DNA of 64,000 bases, taken from M55B154 sp964345775. Lineage in GTDB: Bacteria > Spirochaetota > UBA4802 > UB4802. Within the stretch, counting starts at the first letter, position 1, and each line of letters begins with the position of its first letter. Of this stretch, positions 17,073 through 26,025 are shown one piece after another. The notes under the pieces were generated by a model. It had not been told where the DNA came from. It searched no databases and saw nothing but the letters and a program-made list of their open reading frames with translations. A program made the translations under genes and the position numbers. The stretch is taken from NCBI GenBank assembly GCA_964345775.1, contig CAYFSO010000003.1, positions 13,278 through 77,277 of the forward strand. Reading direction: 5' to 3'.

Positions 17073-18230
17073 TTATTCTTTAAGCTGGCTTATATGATGC
17101 AATACGCTGCTGGCATATTTTTCAGGATAGCAGACAGGGCCAATATGCTTTCCCGGAAGGATATCCAGGTGAAGACGGGTGCCATTCGCGGCGGCTCCGG
17201 GGTAGAATGTTTGCCAGAATGAATCGGTTGTGCTTTTATCCGGCTTCGGCCTTTTGCTCCTGCCAAGTATATCTTCGGGATCAAAGAGGGAATCGTTGGC
17301 ACTGAAAACCACACTCAGGTGTTGCAGGTGGGGGACGGGGAAATTTCTGTCGTCCCCGTACAGGGTACAGTCCCTGGTGTCACGAAAATTGCGAAAAAGC
17401 TTTACGAGGGTAAGGTTGCCGTCAAGACAAGATGAACATGACCGGGCGGTATCACCTGTCATGCCTTTTATCACGCCAAACCCAGAGTCAAAAACCGCTC
17501 CCGCATAGCCCTTGAATGACTCGGTTGATATCCGCATGCTTTCCCAAAGGAAGCTGGCCATAAGGCAGGATGACGCGGTACAGGAGCTGTTCCCCCATTC
17601 CAGGTAGCCTGCAGGGCTTACTTGTGCAAGGTCGATAACCGAATCCTGGTAATTGCTGGCAAACCTCCTGGCAAGGAGGCTTCCATGGGACCATCCTATT
17701 GCGGATATCCTGGCTGGGATCACCCGCTGGTTTTTCCCTGCAGGGACGTCTTCCATGTTGCCGTTAACCAGCACTTCGGAAGTTGTAATGGGGCGGAACC
17801 CGTCCACCTCTATATGCATGCCATGGAGAATATGGCGTACCATGGTCATGAGCAGCACGTCTTTCCCATTATCTCCACGCCATGCGGGATTTTCACCGAA
17901 TGGTGTATCACATACCGGGATTATGACAACTCCTGATCTCGATTTGAGGGCCAGCTGTGACGAGAAGTTGTAGCCGTCACCAGGTCTCTGGGCATGACCG
18001 TGGAAAAACACGATAACAGACCCATCAAGTTTCCCTTCCCTGAGGTTCCTTGTTTTCTGTCCTGGTGTACGGGCGTCAATGAGAAGGTAATCGCCTCTTA
18101 TTGTTTCACTATTGAATGTTAATTTCAGGGAATGTGTATCGGGATCTTCAGGGATACTTCTCTGTGCAGCGAATGCGGTTGAAAGAAATATCATGGTGAG
18201 AATTACTGGTAGTACACGTTTCAGTTTCAT
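17073..18230 (-). CDS. Secreted alpha/beta-hydrolase-like protein
   Basis: A 385-aa protein with a cleavable signal peptide (MKLKRVLPVILTMIFLSTAFA then AQ). The fold signals are VIVFFHGHAQRPGDG near residue 75 and a nucleophile elbow AIGWSHGSLLARRF (GWSHG). A late His in PGKHIGPVCYPEKY could complete the triad, with an acidic residue in the SLFDPEDILG region. It resembles secreted esterases or lipases; the substrate is unknown. Several cysteines in the middle (SSCTASSC, SCSSC) could form disulfides. GGGGAGA precedes the ATG. Confidence 0.7.
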   Translation of the reverse strand: MKLKRVLPVILTMIFLSTAFAAQRSIPEDPDTHSLKLTFNSETIRGDYLLIDARTPGQKTRNLREGKLDGSVIVFFHGHAQRPGDGYNFSSQLALKSRSGVVIIPVCDTPFGENPAWRGDNGKDVLLMTMVRHILHGMHIEVDGFRPITTSEVLVNGNMEDVPAGKNQRVIPARISAIGWSHGSLLARRFASNYQDSVIDLAQVSPAGYLEWGNSSCTASSCLMASFLWESMRISTESFKGYAGAVFDSGFGVIKGMTGDTARSCSSCLDGNLTLVKLFRNFRDTRDCTLYGDDRNFPVPHLQHLSVVFSANDSLFDPEDILGRSKRPKPDKSTTDSFWQTFYPGAAANGTRLHLDILPGKHIGPVCYPEKYASSVLHHISQLKE

Positions 18231-18318
18231 GAATCTCCCCTGCTATAAAATCTGACCGGATGGTTTGTATTTAACCATTGAACTTTACCTGTCATTTCTG
18301 TCAAGAGAATATTCAAAT

Positions 18319-18350
18319 AAAAAAATCCCCCGGGAAAGAGGGATTTTTTT
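18319..18350. terminator. Bidirectional terminator
   Basis: AAAAAAATCCC (18319-18329) pairs perfectly with GGGATTTTTTT (18340-18350) across a 10-base loop. Both strands have a T run after the stem. It lies between the pyrophosphatase gene with the thioredoxin-fold relic on one side and the hydrolase gene on the other. Confidence 0.8.
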
Positions 18351-18378
18351 ACCGTTCTTTTCCCAGTCTCTTCCGGAC

Positions 18379-18618
18379 ATGCACTTGGCAGTGACTGCAC
18401 TTACGGATGCTGACTACATGGATATCTATCGTGCAATGGGAATTGACAGTGACAATTCAAAAAGGCTGCAAAAACGTGCCCGTGCAGACGAGGCGTTAAA
18501 GGCTGTACGCAGGGATGTCCGTGAGGCAGTGAGATTGTCCATAGATTCAACACCTACACTTTTCATTAACGGTTCCAGGATGGTGGGAGTCCCACCGATT
18601 ATATTGTATAGAAAAATT
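18379..18618 (+). pseudogene. Relic of a DsbA/thioredoxin-fold protein (C-terminal part only)
   Basis: The frame from ATG 18379 encodes about 80 residues whose second half (LKAVRRDVREAVRLSIDSTP then TLFINGSRMVGV) looks like the C-terminal part of DsbA-type thioredoxin-fold proteins: a helix, then the cis-proline TPT and the FINGxRxxG strand. The N-terminal domain with the CxxC site is missing, a terminator lies where it should be, and the similarity stops where the opposite-strand pyrophosphatase gene ends. I infer a decayed fragment, not a working gene. No ribosome binding site is apparent. Confidence 0.5.
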
Positions 18619-20270
18619 TATTTTTTTCTTTTTACCTCTTCCAGAACCCGCAGTATTTCGGGTAAAAGCTGCTTTTTACGGGAAAGGACACCCGGGAGAT
18701 GGTATATGTGCTCATCTATACTGGAATAGCGGAGTTTCTTTTCGCAGGCTGGCATTTCCGTGGAAAGAAGCAGGCTGTCTTCCTTGACGATGTCGCTTAC
18801 CATAAGCATGGTCCAGTCAAGCTGATGCTGGCTTTGTATCCTCTCAAGGGCCTGGAATAGCCTGTCCCGTGCATCATCGAGGTCGGTAAGGGTTACTACC
18901 TCCACCTGGCCAATACCAACCCGAAAACCGTATTCCGAGTACTCTTTGAAATCGCCGGAGACCACCTGTTCGGGATCCATGGTTCTCAGGCTGTCGGTGG
19001 ATGCGAACATGTCATATCCCAGTTCCTGGTAATCCATGCCGGCAATGGATGCAAGTTCCCTTATGGCAGTTATATCTTCAGAGGTGGTAGTGGGTGACTT
19101 GAGAATGGCGGTGTCTGACAGTATACCTGACATGAGCAGTGCTGCAATATCAGCAGAAATGTCCACATCGTTGAACCTGTACAGCTGGTACACCAGGGTG
19201 CAAGTGCTGCCTGCCGGTTTGGCATATACGTAAATGGGGGTACGTGTTTTTATGGTTCCAAGGCGATGATGATCAATTATCTCAACTATCTCGGCGGTAT
19301 CGGCACCGTCAACAGCCTGTGAAAGTTCGTTATGATCGGTCAGGATCAATTTGCGGGGTTTTCGCTGTATGATATCCGACCTGGTGATAATTCCCACAAG
19401 TCGCTGTTCATCCAGTACCGGCAGGCCCCTGTAATCAACCTGCAGGAGGAGTTCGCGGGCATTGTCCAGGTAATCATTTTCACTAACAGATGGTACATCT
19501 GTTGTCATGATGGATTTTACGGGTACGCTGAGATTGAGCAGCCGGTGAGTATCAGCAGTATCCAGTTTCGAGATATACACCCATCCCCTGTAGTTGCTGA
19601 AATCAGCCTGTATCTCATCCGTGTTCTTCACGCCGGTAATGACGATGGCAGGGAACTGATTTTCAATGGCATACTCTATTATTCTTTTCCGGTTCCCTGC
19701 AAGCAGTATGGATTTATCTGGTCTCAGTTTTTTCAGCAGTTCAATTGATCGCTCAAAGTGCATGGCGCCAATGACGATCTCCGCGTTGAATTCTTCAGAA
19801 GCACCTTCACGTAAAAAGTGACCGGGAATAACGGCCGGGAAGTTTCCGGGCCGGATCAGGTGACGGGGCTTCTGAGAGATATCCTCTGCGCCCAGCAGCT
19901 CGGTGACAGTAAGCTCGTAGAGGCTGACGATCCCCCTGAAAATGTCACCACCATGTATAACGGGAACGATACGTATGCGCATTTCTTCGATATAACGTAA
20001 TACCCTGAAAACAGGTTCATTCTCGTCCACAGAAATTACCCCCGGGGTCATGGCATCCTTTACCCTGGGATACATGTCTTTTACGAACACCGGTGGTGTA
20101 ATGTTGAAACGTTGAAAGATGTACCTGGTCTGGCGGTTGAGATTGCCGCAACGCGCGGCAACATATTCATTGGTCTTGTCCAGCCGGTTCTTGAGCTCCG
20201 CGTAACAGTAGGCTGAACTGACCGAATCGGTATCGGGGTTTTTATGCCCCGTAACAATTATGGTATTCAT
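18618..20270 (-). CDS. Manganese-dependent inorganic pyrophosphatase with CBS and DRTGG regulatory domains
   Basis: Family II pyrophosphatase, 550 aa. The DHH domain starts at residue 1 (TGHKNPDTDSVSSAYCYAEL) and resumes later with VEIIDHHRLG and AGSTCTLVYQLY. A DHHA2 domain forms the C-terminus. Between the two halves of the DHH domain lie a CBS pair (KDAMTPGVISVDENEP; VKSIMTTDVPSVSEND) and a DRTGG-like domain (GAMHFERSIELL to AIVITG). CBS insertions of this kind bind adenine nucleotides and regulate activity. The Mn ligands appear intact. It is the last gene of a metF-membrane protein-pyrophosphatase unit; GGAG precedes the ATG. Confidence 0.88.
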   Translation of the reverse strand: MNTIIVTGHKNPDTDSVSSAYCYAELKNRLDKTNEYVAARCGNLNRQTRYIFQRFNITPPVFVKDMYPRVKDAMTPGVISVDENEPVFRVLRYIEEMRIRIVPVIHGGDIFRGIVSLYELTVTELLGAEDISQKPRHLIRPGNFPAVIPGHFLREGASEEFNAEIVIGAMHFERSIELLKKLRPDKSILLAGNRKRIIEYAIENQFPAIVITGVKNTDEIQADFSNYRGWVYISKLDTADTHRLLNLSVPVKSIMTTDVPSVSENDYLDNARELLLQVDYRGLPVLDEQRLVGIITRSDIIQRKPRKLILTDHNELSQAVDGADTAEIVEIIDHHRLGTIKTRTPIYVYAKPAGSTCTLVYQLYRFNDVDISADIAALLMSGILSDTAILKSPTTTSEDITAIRELASIAGMDYQELGYDMFASTDSLRTMDPEQVVSGDFKEYSEYGFRVGIGQVEVVTLTDLDDARDRLFQALERIQSQHQLDWTMLMVSDIVKEDSLLLSTEMPACEKKLRYSSIDEHIYHLPGVLSRKKQLLPEILRVLEEVKRKK

Positions 20271-20284
20271 TTATATTCTCCAGG

Positions 20285-21187
20285 TCATTCACCCGGGCCT
20301 TCAACGATGGCTATGGCGCGGGGATACAGCAATGATATCAAGGCGTATAATTCCCATGCGAACGTAATAAATCCACCATAACCCAGTACCGGCATCTCGA
20401 AAAGTTTAATGTGACCAAGGATGGGAACGGTATAGTACCATTTTGTATGGGCCCAGAAATTCCAGAATTCCCAGAGATAGCCGCATACCAGTCCGGCGAT
20501 GGCAAGACCCAGGATGGAGGTATAATCACCCTTCTGCATTGCCCTGAGCAGCGAGGGGCCTCCCAGGAGATAGTTCATCGGTTCAAGCAGCATCACCAAT
20601 CCCGTCCACACGAAAACGGCAGTGTATTCAGCCAGGTAAGTGTTGCGTGCCCACTCAAGCCAGAAAAAGAGGTCAGGGTCGGCCGCCCTGCCGGTAAAGT
20701 ACATTGAAAAAGGTATAATCGGGATGGCCAGGAAAAACAGGCCAAGCACAAATAAGGTGACAAGCAGCCCCCTGCTGACCTTCAGCTGTTTCCAGCTTAT
20801 TTTCTTCATTATGATCCGTATAACGCCGTAGGTTAAAAGGACCCCCGGGATAATCGTGGCAAATGACCACGCGTATCCCAGGTAGCGCAGGGAAAGTGGG
20901 CTGGTCAGGTTGATATAATGCCAGTTGGAGAGAAAGATATTGAACCATTCAAACATCCACCAGCTGATGATGGAGATAAGGACAACGGGAAAAATTGTCC
21001 CTGTTGTAAGGTAGGAGTATCCACGGGCACCGCGCAGGATGGCATCGAATGCCAGTATGAGTCCCGTCCACAGTACAGGGGTTGCCCACCTGGTAAGGGT
21101 GTCGACCTGGAATATGAGACAGGTCTGCATGAACACGATAAGCAGTATGCCTGCATATAAATATAAGGGAATTCTTCTCTGTGCCAT
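20285..21187 (-). CDS. Polytopic membrane protein of unknown function
   Basis: About 300 aa with eight or nine hydrophobic segments and many Trp/Tyr residues at membrane borders (WWMFEWFNIFLSNWHY; YLWEFWNFWAHTKWYY). The repeated pattern of Trp-Glu-Phe/Trp-x-Asn (MFEWFN, LWEFWN) suggests an internal duplication of a four-helix unit. I do not recognise the family. I chose the ATG at 21187 because it follows AGGAGG; the frame is open further upstream without a good site. It sits between metF and the pyrophosphatase gene on the same strand. Confidence 0.7.
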   Translation of the reverse strand: MAQRRIPLYLYAGILLIVFMQTCLIFQVDTLTRWATPVLWTGLILAFDAILRGARGYSYLTTGTIFPVVLISIISWWMFEWFNIFLSNWHYINLTSPLSLRYLGYAWSFATIIPGVLLTYGVIRIIMKKISWKQLKVSRGLLVTLFVLGLFFLAIPIIPFSMYFTGRAADPDLFFWLEWARNTYLAEYTAVFVWTGLVMLLEPMNYLLGGPSLLRAMQKGDYTSILGLAIAGLVCGYLWEFWNFWAHTKWYYTVPILGHIKLFEMPVLGYGGFITFAWELYALISLLYPRAIAIVEGPGE

Positions 21188-21250
21188 ATTGGTTTCCTCC
21201 TGGATTATGCTGTAAAATATACCAGGAGAAAGTACAAATTGCAACAGCTA

Positions 21251-22108
21251 TTACTCGCTGATGGCATCGAGGATGGTGCTGACCACGTCTGACCTGTTGA
21301 GGGTATAGAAATGAAAACCCGGTACGCCCCATTCCTTCAGCTCCCGGCACTGTTCAATAGTGTACCGTATGCCCGCCTCGCACATGGCATCCTTCGAATC
21401 GCACTGCTGAAGTGCCCCGGTCAGTGCAGCAGGAATTTTTGGGGCACACATCTGTGTTATCTTTTCGATCTGGGAGAAGTTTGTGACCGGCATTATTCCC
21501 GGAACGATGGGTACATGGATACCGGCGGCCATGCTCATGTCAATGAAACGAAAAAAATCCTCGTTATCGAAAAAAAGCTGGGTAATTATGAATTCAGAAC
21601 CGGCATCCACCTTCTTCTTCAGGTTCTGTATATCGGTCTCAAGATCCGGGGCTTCTATATGCCCTTCCGGGTAACCGGCAACCCCGATGGTAAAACCATC
21701 AATCTGGTGTATAAATTCAACCAGCTGGCTGGCATATGAGAACCCGTCAGGATGGGGTGTAAAACCTGTCTCACCCGCGGGGGGATCTCCCCGAAGGGCC
21801 ATGATATTATCCAGGCCCAGTTCCTTCACGTGTTCAAGGTATTCCCTGATCTCTTTCCTGCCTGCTCCCACGCAGGTAAAGTGTACCAGGGGCATCATGT
21901 GAAGCTGGTCGCGGATCATCATGGCTATATCCAGTGTCTTTTCGCGGGTAGAGCCGCCTGCCCCGTAGGTCACCGATATGAATCCGGGATCATATTTCTT
22001 CAGGTCTTCAAGGGCCGATACAAGGTTTTCCATCCCCCCGTCCGTTTTCGGGGGAAAAACCTCGAAGGAAATTACGAATTCTTTCTGGTATTTCTCTGCA
22101 ATGTTCAT
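21251..22108 (-). CDS. metF: Methylenetetrahydrofolate reductase
   Basis: FAD-dependent TIM-barrel enzyme that reduces 5,10-methylene-THF to 5-methyl-THF for methionine synthesis. Start FVISFEVFPPKTDGG carries the catalytic Glu; FISVTYGAGGSTREKT, FTCVGAGRKEI, IMALRGDPP and FIITQLFFDNEDFFRF are family motifs. The length of 285 aa is normal for the bacterial form lacking the eukaryotic regulatory domain. Confidence 0.95.
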   Translation of the reverse strand: MNIAEKYQKEFVISFEVFPPKTDGGMENLVSALEDLKKYDPGFISVTYGAGGSTREKTLDIAMMIRDQLHMMPLVHFTCVGAGRKEIREYLEHVKELGLDNIMALRGDPPAGETGFTPHPDGFSYASQLVEFIHQIDGFTIGVAGYPEGHIEAPDLETDIQNLKKKVDAGSEFIITQLFFDNEDFFRFIDMSMAAGIHVPIVPGIMPVTNFSQIEKITQMCAPKIPAALTGALQQCDSKDAMCEAGIRYTIEQCRELKEWGVPGFHFYTLNRSDVVSTILDAISE

Positions 22109-22394
22109 ACGTCACTTTTTCCAGTTAATTATCATGCATATCATTTTCTTAAAAAGCGTCCTTAATTGCAATATAATTTTTGATACATGTTTTTTGTTTT
22201 ACAAATAAGAATGATGATAATAATATAGGCCAATGCCCAGCTAAAAAGCATCTATCTACAATTACCCGGTATTTCATATACCTGGTACATCAAAAAATTT
22301 GCCCTTGCATCCGATTATCAGTATTTTTTTACATTCGCAGTATGGGGATGTAAATGAAGAAAGAAAAAAATATATTCGTGATAAGGAGGATGGC
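22109..22394. promoter_or_regulatory. Divergent intergenic region between metF and the FecR operon
   Basis: AT-rich 286-base gap that must hold promoters for both directions. A 7-bp inverted repeat, TTTACAT (22328-22334) with ATGTAAA (22348-22354), lies about 40 bases upstream of the FecR-protein start and could be an operator or a leader hairpin. I see no convincing -35/-10 pair and no riboswitch. Confidence 0.3.
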
Positions 22395-23132
22395 ATGAGA
22401 CGCCTGACTACTACTGTAGGAGTTGTTATTGCCGTTATTTTCATAACAGGTATGGTTTTTGCCGAAATACGGGTGGTGACCGTTAAGGGTGACGCCGCGT
22501 ACAAGCGAGCCGGGAAATGGTTGAACCTGAAAAAGGGAAAGAGGCTTGCAGAGGGTACACTCATAAGTACGGGGGCCCGCTCAAGCGCGGTGCTGGCGGT
22601 TGACAAGAGTGTTTTACGTGTACGTCAACTTACTACTATGAAGGTGTATGCCCACAAGATAACCAAAAGCGGTTCTGATACGCATGTTGGGGTAAAGTAC
22701 GGTTCAGTAAATGCACGGATCAAGAGGGTAGGCAAATTAAAAACCAGGTTCAAGGTGAGTACACCGGTTGCAACTTCCAGTGTGCGGGGAACCGAAGAGA
22801 ATGTCTTTTACGGGGTGCGGACGGGGATGCTGACCCACGCTCCATCCGGAACCCTGTGGGTTGGTAATAATAAAGGTGTCTTCAGCAGGATTACCGGTAA
22901 CATGAAATTCAACCTGCCTTCGGGGAAGGGAAGCCCCAACCCGCTGCTGCTATGGCTGCAGAACAAGTCCCAGGTACCCATTTTCCCTGATAACCTGACC
23001 GATCCGGAGAAAGACTTTTACAGCAATTTCGGAGGGGATCTTGGTTCAGAACCGCAGAACCCGGGACAGGTGCTTGACCAGCAGCTGAAGGGTATGGCCT
23101 CGGTTAACCTTGTGATCGAGTGGGTCAACTGA
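22395..23132 (+). CDS. Secreted FecR-domain protein
   Basis: A 245-aa protein with an N-terminal signal/anchor segment (MRRLTTTVGVVIAVIFITGMVFA). The FecR-like domain follows: VVTVKGDAAYKRAGKWLNLKKG, LAEGTLISTGARSSAVLAVD, then FKVSTPVATSSVRGTE, the characteristic VxTPxAxxxVRGT element. FecR domains sit in the periplasm in sensor or surface proteins; no sigma factor is nearby, so signalling is not implied. The ATG at 22395 follows AAGGAGG. First gene of a three-gene envelope operon. Confidence 0.85.
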   Translation: MRRLTTTVGVVIAVIFITGMVFAEIRVVTVKGDAAYKRAGKWLNLKKGKRLAEGTLISTGARSSAVLAVDKSVLRVRQLTTMKVYAHKITKSGSDTHVGVKYGSVNARIKRVGKLKTRFKVSTPVATSSVRGTEENVFYGVRTGMLTHAPSGTLWVGNNKGVFSRITGNMKFNLPSGKGSPNPLLLWLQNKSQVPIFPDNLTDPEKDFYSNFGGDLGSEPQNPGQVLDQQLKGMASVNLVIEWVN

Positions 23133-23144
23133 AAGGAGGCGGTT

Positions 23145-23603
23145 ATGCGTAAGGCAGCAGTATTACTGGTAATTCTCCTGTTTCCTGCGGCATTGTTCTC
23201 CCAGGGGGCAGGAAACGTGGCGCTCATAAACGAGATTGCCGATAAGCCCGTGGTGAGTAATGGTGATGCGGTTACCATGTTCGTGCTCATTATAGATGAA
23301 CGGGACAGGGGATTCGATGCCAACGTATCGAAACTGAAAGAAAAGAATATACTGAAAGATGAGCAGCTGAAAGAGAATGATCACATGCGGCAGGGGCAGC
23401 TGGCACGCATGATCGCGCGGTATCTTGACCTGAATGATTCTCTCATGTATTTCCTCGTACCTTCAAACAGGTACGCGGTCAGGGCATGCGTTGCCAACAG
23501 GATCATGAGCTACGAAGTTGGCGAATGGGACCCTGTCAGCGGTGGAGAGCTGGTGGAAATAATGTCAAAGGTATCGCTGCTGGCGGAAGGAGGTGAAGAA
23601 TGA
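23145..23603 (+). CDS. Small secreted protein, SLH-like helical pattern
   Basis: A 152-aa protein with a signal peptide (MRKAAVLLVILLFPAALFSQ). The mature part has a pattern reminiscent of S-layer homology repeats: a helix (GDAVTMFVLIIDERD), 'LKEKNIL' spacers and a second helix (MRQGQLARMIARYLDL). I do not recognise a named family. It follows FecR by 12 bases with its own AAAGGAGG and its stop overlaps the start of the barrel gene (ATGA), so the three products are probably made together. Confidence 0.7.
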   Translation: MRKAAVLLVILLFPAALFSQGAGNVALINEIADKPVVSNGDAVTMFVLIIDERDRGFDANVSKLKEKNILKDEQLKENDHMRQGQLARMIARYLDLNDSLMYFLVPSNRYAVRACVANRIMSYEVGEWDPVSGGELVEIMSKVSLLAEGGEE

Positions 23604-24967
23604 AACGATTATTACTGTATACATCCGTGCTGATCGTTCTGACCTTCCCTGCCGGTACCCTTTGGGCGCAGGACGAAGTGGCAACACCCGGAGAAGAGCT
23701 TTTCCCGGCCTACCAGGTTGACGAAGACATGAGGAAACTGGAACCCGCGGTACAACCCTTCATCCCCCAGTATGGAGGATGGATCACATCAACGGTCCTT
23801 GACGAGCGTGTTGATGGAACCACCCTGACCTCGTCCCTCACCCAGGTACGTATATGGTTGCAGATGGCCTTTACTGAAAACGTATACATGTACGTGAGGG
23901 GAAGGGATATATACCTTGCAGAAATTTACCAGGAGTACAGGGACATCGAGAATGAGAATACCGTTGACCTTGACCTGGGGTATATCGGCTTCAAAAATGA
24001 TGACAGCACCCTGCAGCTGTTTCTCGGAAGAAAGTATTTCCTGGTGGGGACAGGGCTTGTGTTAAATGACAGGGCCGATGGTGCAGGGGTGAAGCTGTAT
24101 TCTAATATGGTGAACCTGGAACTGTTCGGCGCGTATACCGGGTTTTTACAGGAGGATTCCAATCCATACAACCTGAGTACGAAGGATTTCTCAGAGGGTG
24201 CAGAACGAATTTTTGCAGGTGGAACACTTTCCAGGAACATCGGCAACCAGCGGCTTTACGTGCTTGGCGTGGCCCAGGTTGATATTGGCGACCAGGAGAG
24301 TGACAGGAAAAGCCGTTACCAGTCGCAGTATTACGGCCTGGGCCTTAAAGGTGTTATCTCGGACTCTCTTGACTATTATGCCGAGTGGGTATACGAGATG
24401 GGGACAAGCTACACCAGCGCCACAACAGAAAACGTGGAAGCAGATATACAGGCATTTGCCGCGCAGGCGGGATTGCAGTGGTTTCTCCCGTACCAGTTGA
24501 ATCCTTCGTTGATCATCCAGTATGCCTTTGGCTCGGGTGATGAAGATAAAACAAATTACAACGATCCACGTGGAAACGTGCGTGGAAACGACACGGGCTT
24601 TCTCGGGTTTGGCACCTATGTAGGAGGGTATGCCCTGAGGCCGCAGCTTGCCAACCTGCACGTGATACGCGGTGGAGGGTCCTTTACCCCGTTTTCAACC
24701 ATGCAGCAGTTCTGGCTGCAGCGCCTGTCCCTTACCGCAAAGTACAGCTACTACATGAAACACAGGGCTGCAGGTGTTATCAACAGCGGTGAGGCATCTG
24801 AACCTGAACGGTTCGTGGGACACGGGGGCGACCTGCTTCTCAGGTGGAAAATATTCTATGACTTTTCCATCTTTGCCGGGTACGCGGTTTTTCTTCCCGG
24901 GGATGCGTACCCTGACAGCGCGGACGAGAGGACATTCGCCATGGGTGGTGTGACCCTTGTGTTCTGA
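23600..24967 (+). CDS. Outer-membrane beta-barrel protein (alginate export family-like)
   Basis: A 455-aa protein with a signal peptide (MKRLLLYTSVLIVLTFPAGTLWA then Q). The rest is a series of alternating hydrophobic/polar strands ending in a C-terminal Phe (MGGVTLVF), the mark of Omp85-assembled barrels. Motifs such as LRVDGTTLTSSLTQVRIWLQ, VDLDLGYIGFKN and LFLGRKYFLVGTGLVLNDR resemble the alginate-export barrel family, used by spirochaetes and others for uncharged and anionic substrates. The substrate is unknown. Translationally coupled to the preceding gene behind a strong GGAGGTGA. Confidence 0.75.
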   Translation: MKRLLLYTSVLIVLTFPAGTLWAQDEVATPGEELFPAYQVDEDMRKLEPAVQPFIPQYGGWITSTVLDERVDGTTLTSSLTQVRIWLQMAFTENVYMYVRGRDIYLAEIYQEYRDIENENTVDLDLGYIGFKNDDSTLQLFLGRKYFLVGTGLVLNDRADGAGVKLYSNMVNLELFGAYTGFLQEDSNPYNLSTKDFSEGAERIFAGGTLSRNIGNQRLYVLGVAQVDIGDQESDRKSRYQSQYYGLGLKGVISDSLDYYAEWVYEMGTSYTSATTENVEADIQAFAAQAGLQWFLPYQLNPSLIIQYAFGSGDEDKTNYNDPRGNVRGNDTGFLGFGTYVGGYALRPQLANLHVIRGGGSFTPFSTMQQFWLQRLSLTAKYSYYMKHRAAGVINSGEASEPERFVGHGGDLLLRWKIFYDFSIFAGYAVFLPGDAYPDSADERTFAMGGVTLVF

Positions 24968-24983
24968 ATAACCTGTGATGACG

Positions 24984-25010
24984 CGGCACCTGCCCTCACG
25001 GCAGGTGCCG
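24984..25010 (+). terminator. Hairpin terminator after the barrel gene
   Basis: An 11-bp perfect stem (CGGCACCTGCC with GGCAGGTGCCG) with a 5-base loop, 17 bases after the stop. The T tract after it is interrupted (TTAATTATAG), so efficiency is uncertain. Confidence 0.6.
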
Positions 25011-25040
25011 TTAATTATAGATCTATTCTTTTTGATACAG

Positions 25041-25091
25041 TTGACAAAGAATCCATCCCGGTTTTGACAGTTACCTATAAATTTCTTGACA
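25041..25091 (+). repeat. Three TTGACA boxes at near-helical spacing upstream of flaA
   Basis: TTGACA occurs at 25041, 25064 and 25086, with 23- and 22-base steps, about two helical turns each. None has a good -10 at 16-18 bases, so they do not read as simple tandem promoters. They lie 160-215 bases upstream of the first flaA start, the region that must hold the flagellar sheath promoter. Confidence 0.35.
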
Positions 25092-25253
25092 CTTGCAACA
25101 TTATATGAAATCATTTTTTATGATGGTAAGAGGTTTGCTTGATTTTATATTAAATTTCTTTACTTTACTGTCCGAGTATTATAGAAGGATATGATATCAT
25201 AATTTAATTAACGGATTATTCTGTCAGTAAAATAACTGTAAAAGGAGTCGACA

Positions 25254-25988
25254 ATGAAAAGGGAGGTCAAGACTGTTATATTGTCATTGCTCATTGGCGG
25301 TCTAATTCTTCTTGTCGGTGAGGGCAATATAATGTTACAGGCGCAGGAAGCGCAACCGCAGGAGAAGAAGAAACAAGACGGCCTTGTCGAAGACTGGCTC
25401 AACGATTTTGAAGCCAGTGAAGACTGGAGGGCCGCTGCCACCTGTCCGCTTGGTGACACCAAGATTCGCAAGATTCCCGGCAAACCAAGACCCCTGGGAG
25501 AAGATGGGAAAGTAATTGAGTTCCCAGATACAATTACTGATGATAACGGTATCACGCATGAGAACCAGTATGTACTTGGCGTGAAAACATACTTTCTGGA
25601 CAGGGGATTTGACAGGGTAGAGGTATTTCCTCCCAATGAATATATCATTCGCGGAAAAGCCAAGGAGATGAAGGTATGGGTACTGGGACGAAAGTTTCGC
25701 CATACTTTATTCGTGAAGTTGAGGGATTACAAGGGAAAGATCCATAAGATCAAAGTAGGAAGGCTGGATTTCTGGGGCTGGAAGGAGCTTTCGGTAATCA
25801 TACCCGGGTGGCTGCCGCAATCGGCAAGCTATGCCATGCTGGATAAAAATTTGCATTTTGTATCCTTTTTTGTGGAAAGTGATATATATGAAGTCCCGGG
25901 CACTTTTTATTTCTATCTTGATAACTTCAGGGTAGTCACCGATCTGTCCGAATTTACCGGTGATACAACCATTAAGGATACTTGGTAA
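25254..25988 (+). CDS. flaA: Flagellar filament outer layer protein FlaA (copy 1, FlaA2-like)
   Basis: FlaA forms the sheath of the spirochaete periplasmic flagellar filament. This 244-aa protein has a signal sequence (VILSLLIGGLILLVG to MLQAQ) and the family core: LNDFEASEDW, EMKVWVLGRKFRHTLFVKLR, DYKGKIHKIKVGRLDFWGWK, VIIPGWLPQS and FYFYLDNFRVVTDL. AAAAGGAGTC precedes the ATG. A second flaA follows 37 bases later; tandem flaA genes also occur in Leptospira. I do not assign it firmly to FlaA1 or FlaA2. Confidence 0.9.
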   Translation: MKREVKTVILSLLIGGLILLVGEGNIMLQAQEAQPQEKKKQDGLVEDWLNDFEASEDWRAAATCPLGDTKIRKIPGKPRPLGEDGKVIEFPDTITDDNGITHENQYVLGVKTYFLDRGFDRVEVFPPNEYIIRGKAKEMKVWVLGRKFRHTLFVKLRDYKGKIHKIKVGRLDFWGWKELSVIIPGWLPQSASYAMLDKNLHFVSFFVESDIYEVPGTFYFYLDNFRVVTDLSEFTGDTTIKDTW

Positions 25989-26025
25989 AATTCATGCCGT
26001 GCAGGAAAAGAATGGAGGCTTTATT

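Noticed and set aside
25064..25080. TTGACA with TATAAA as a promoter for flaA
   Set aside because: The spacing is only six bases, too short for a sigma-70 promoter.
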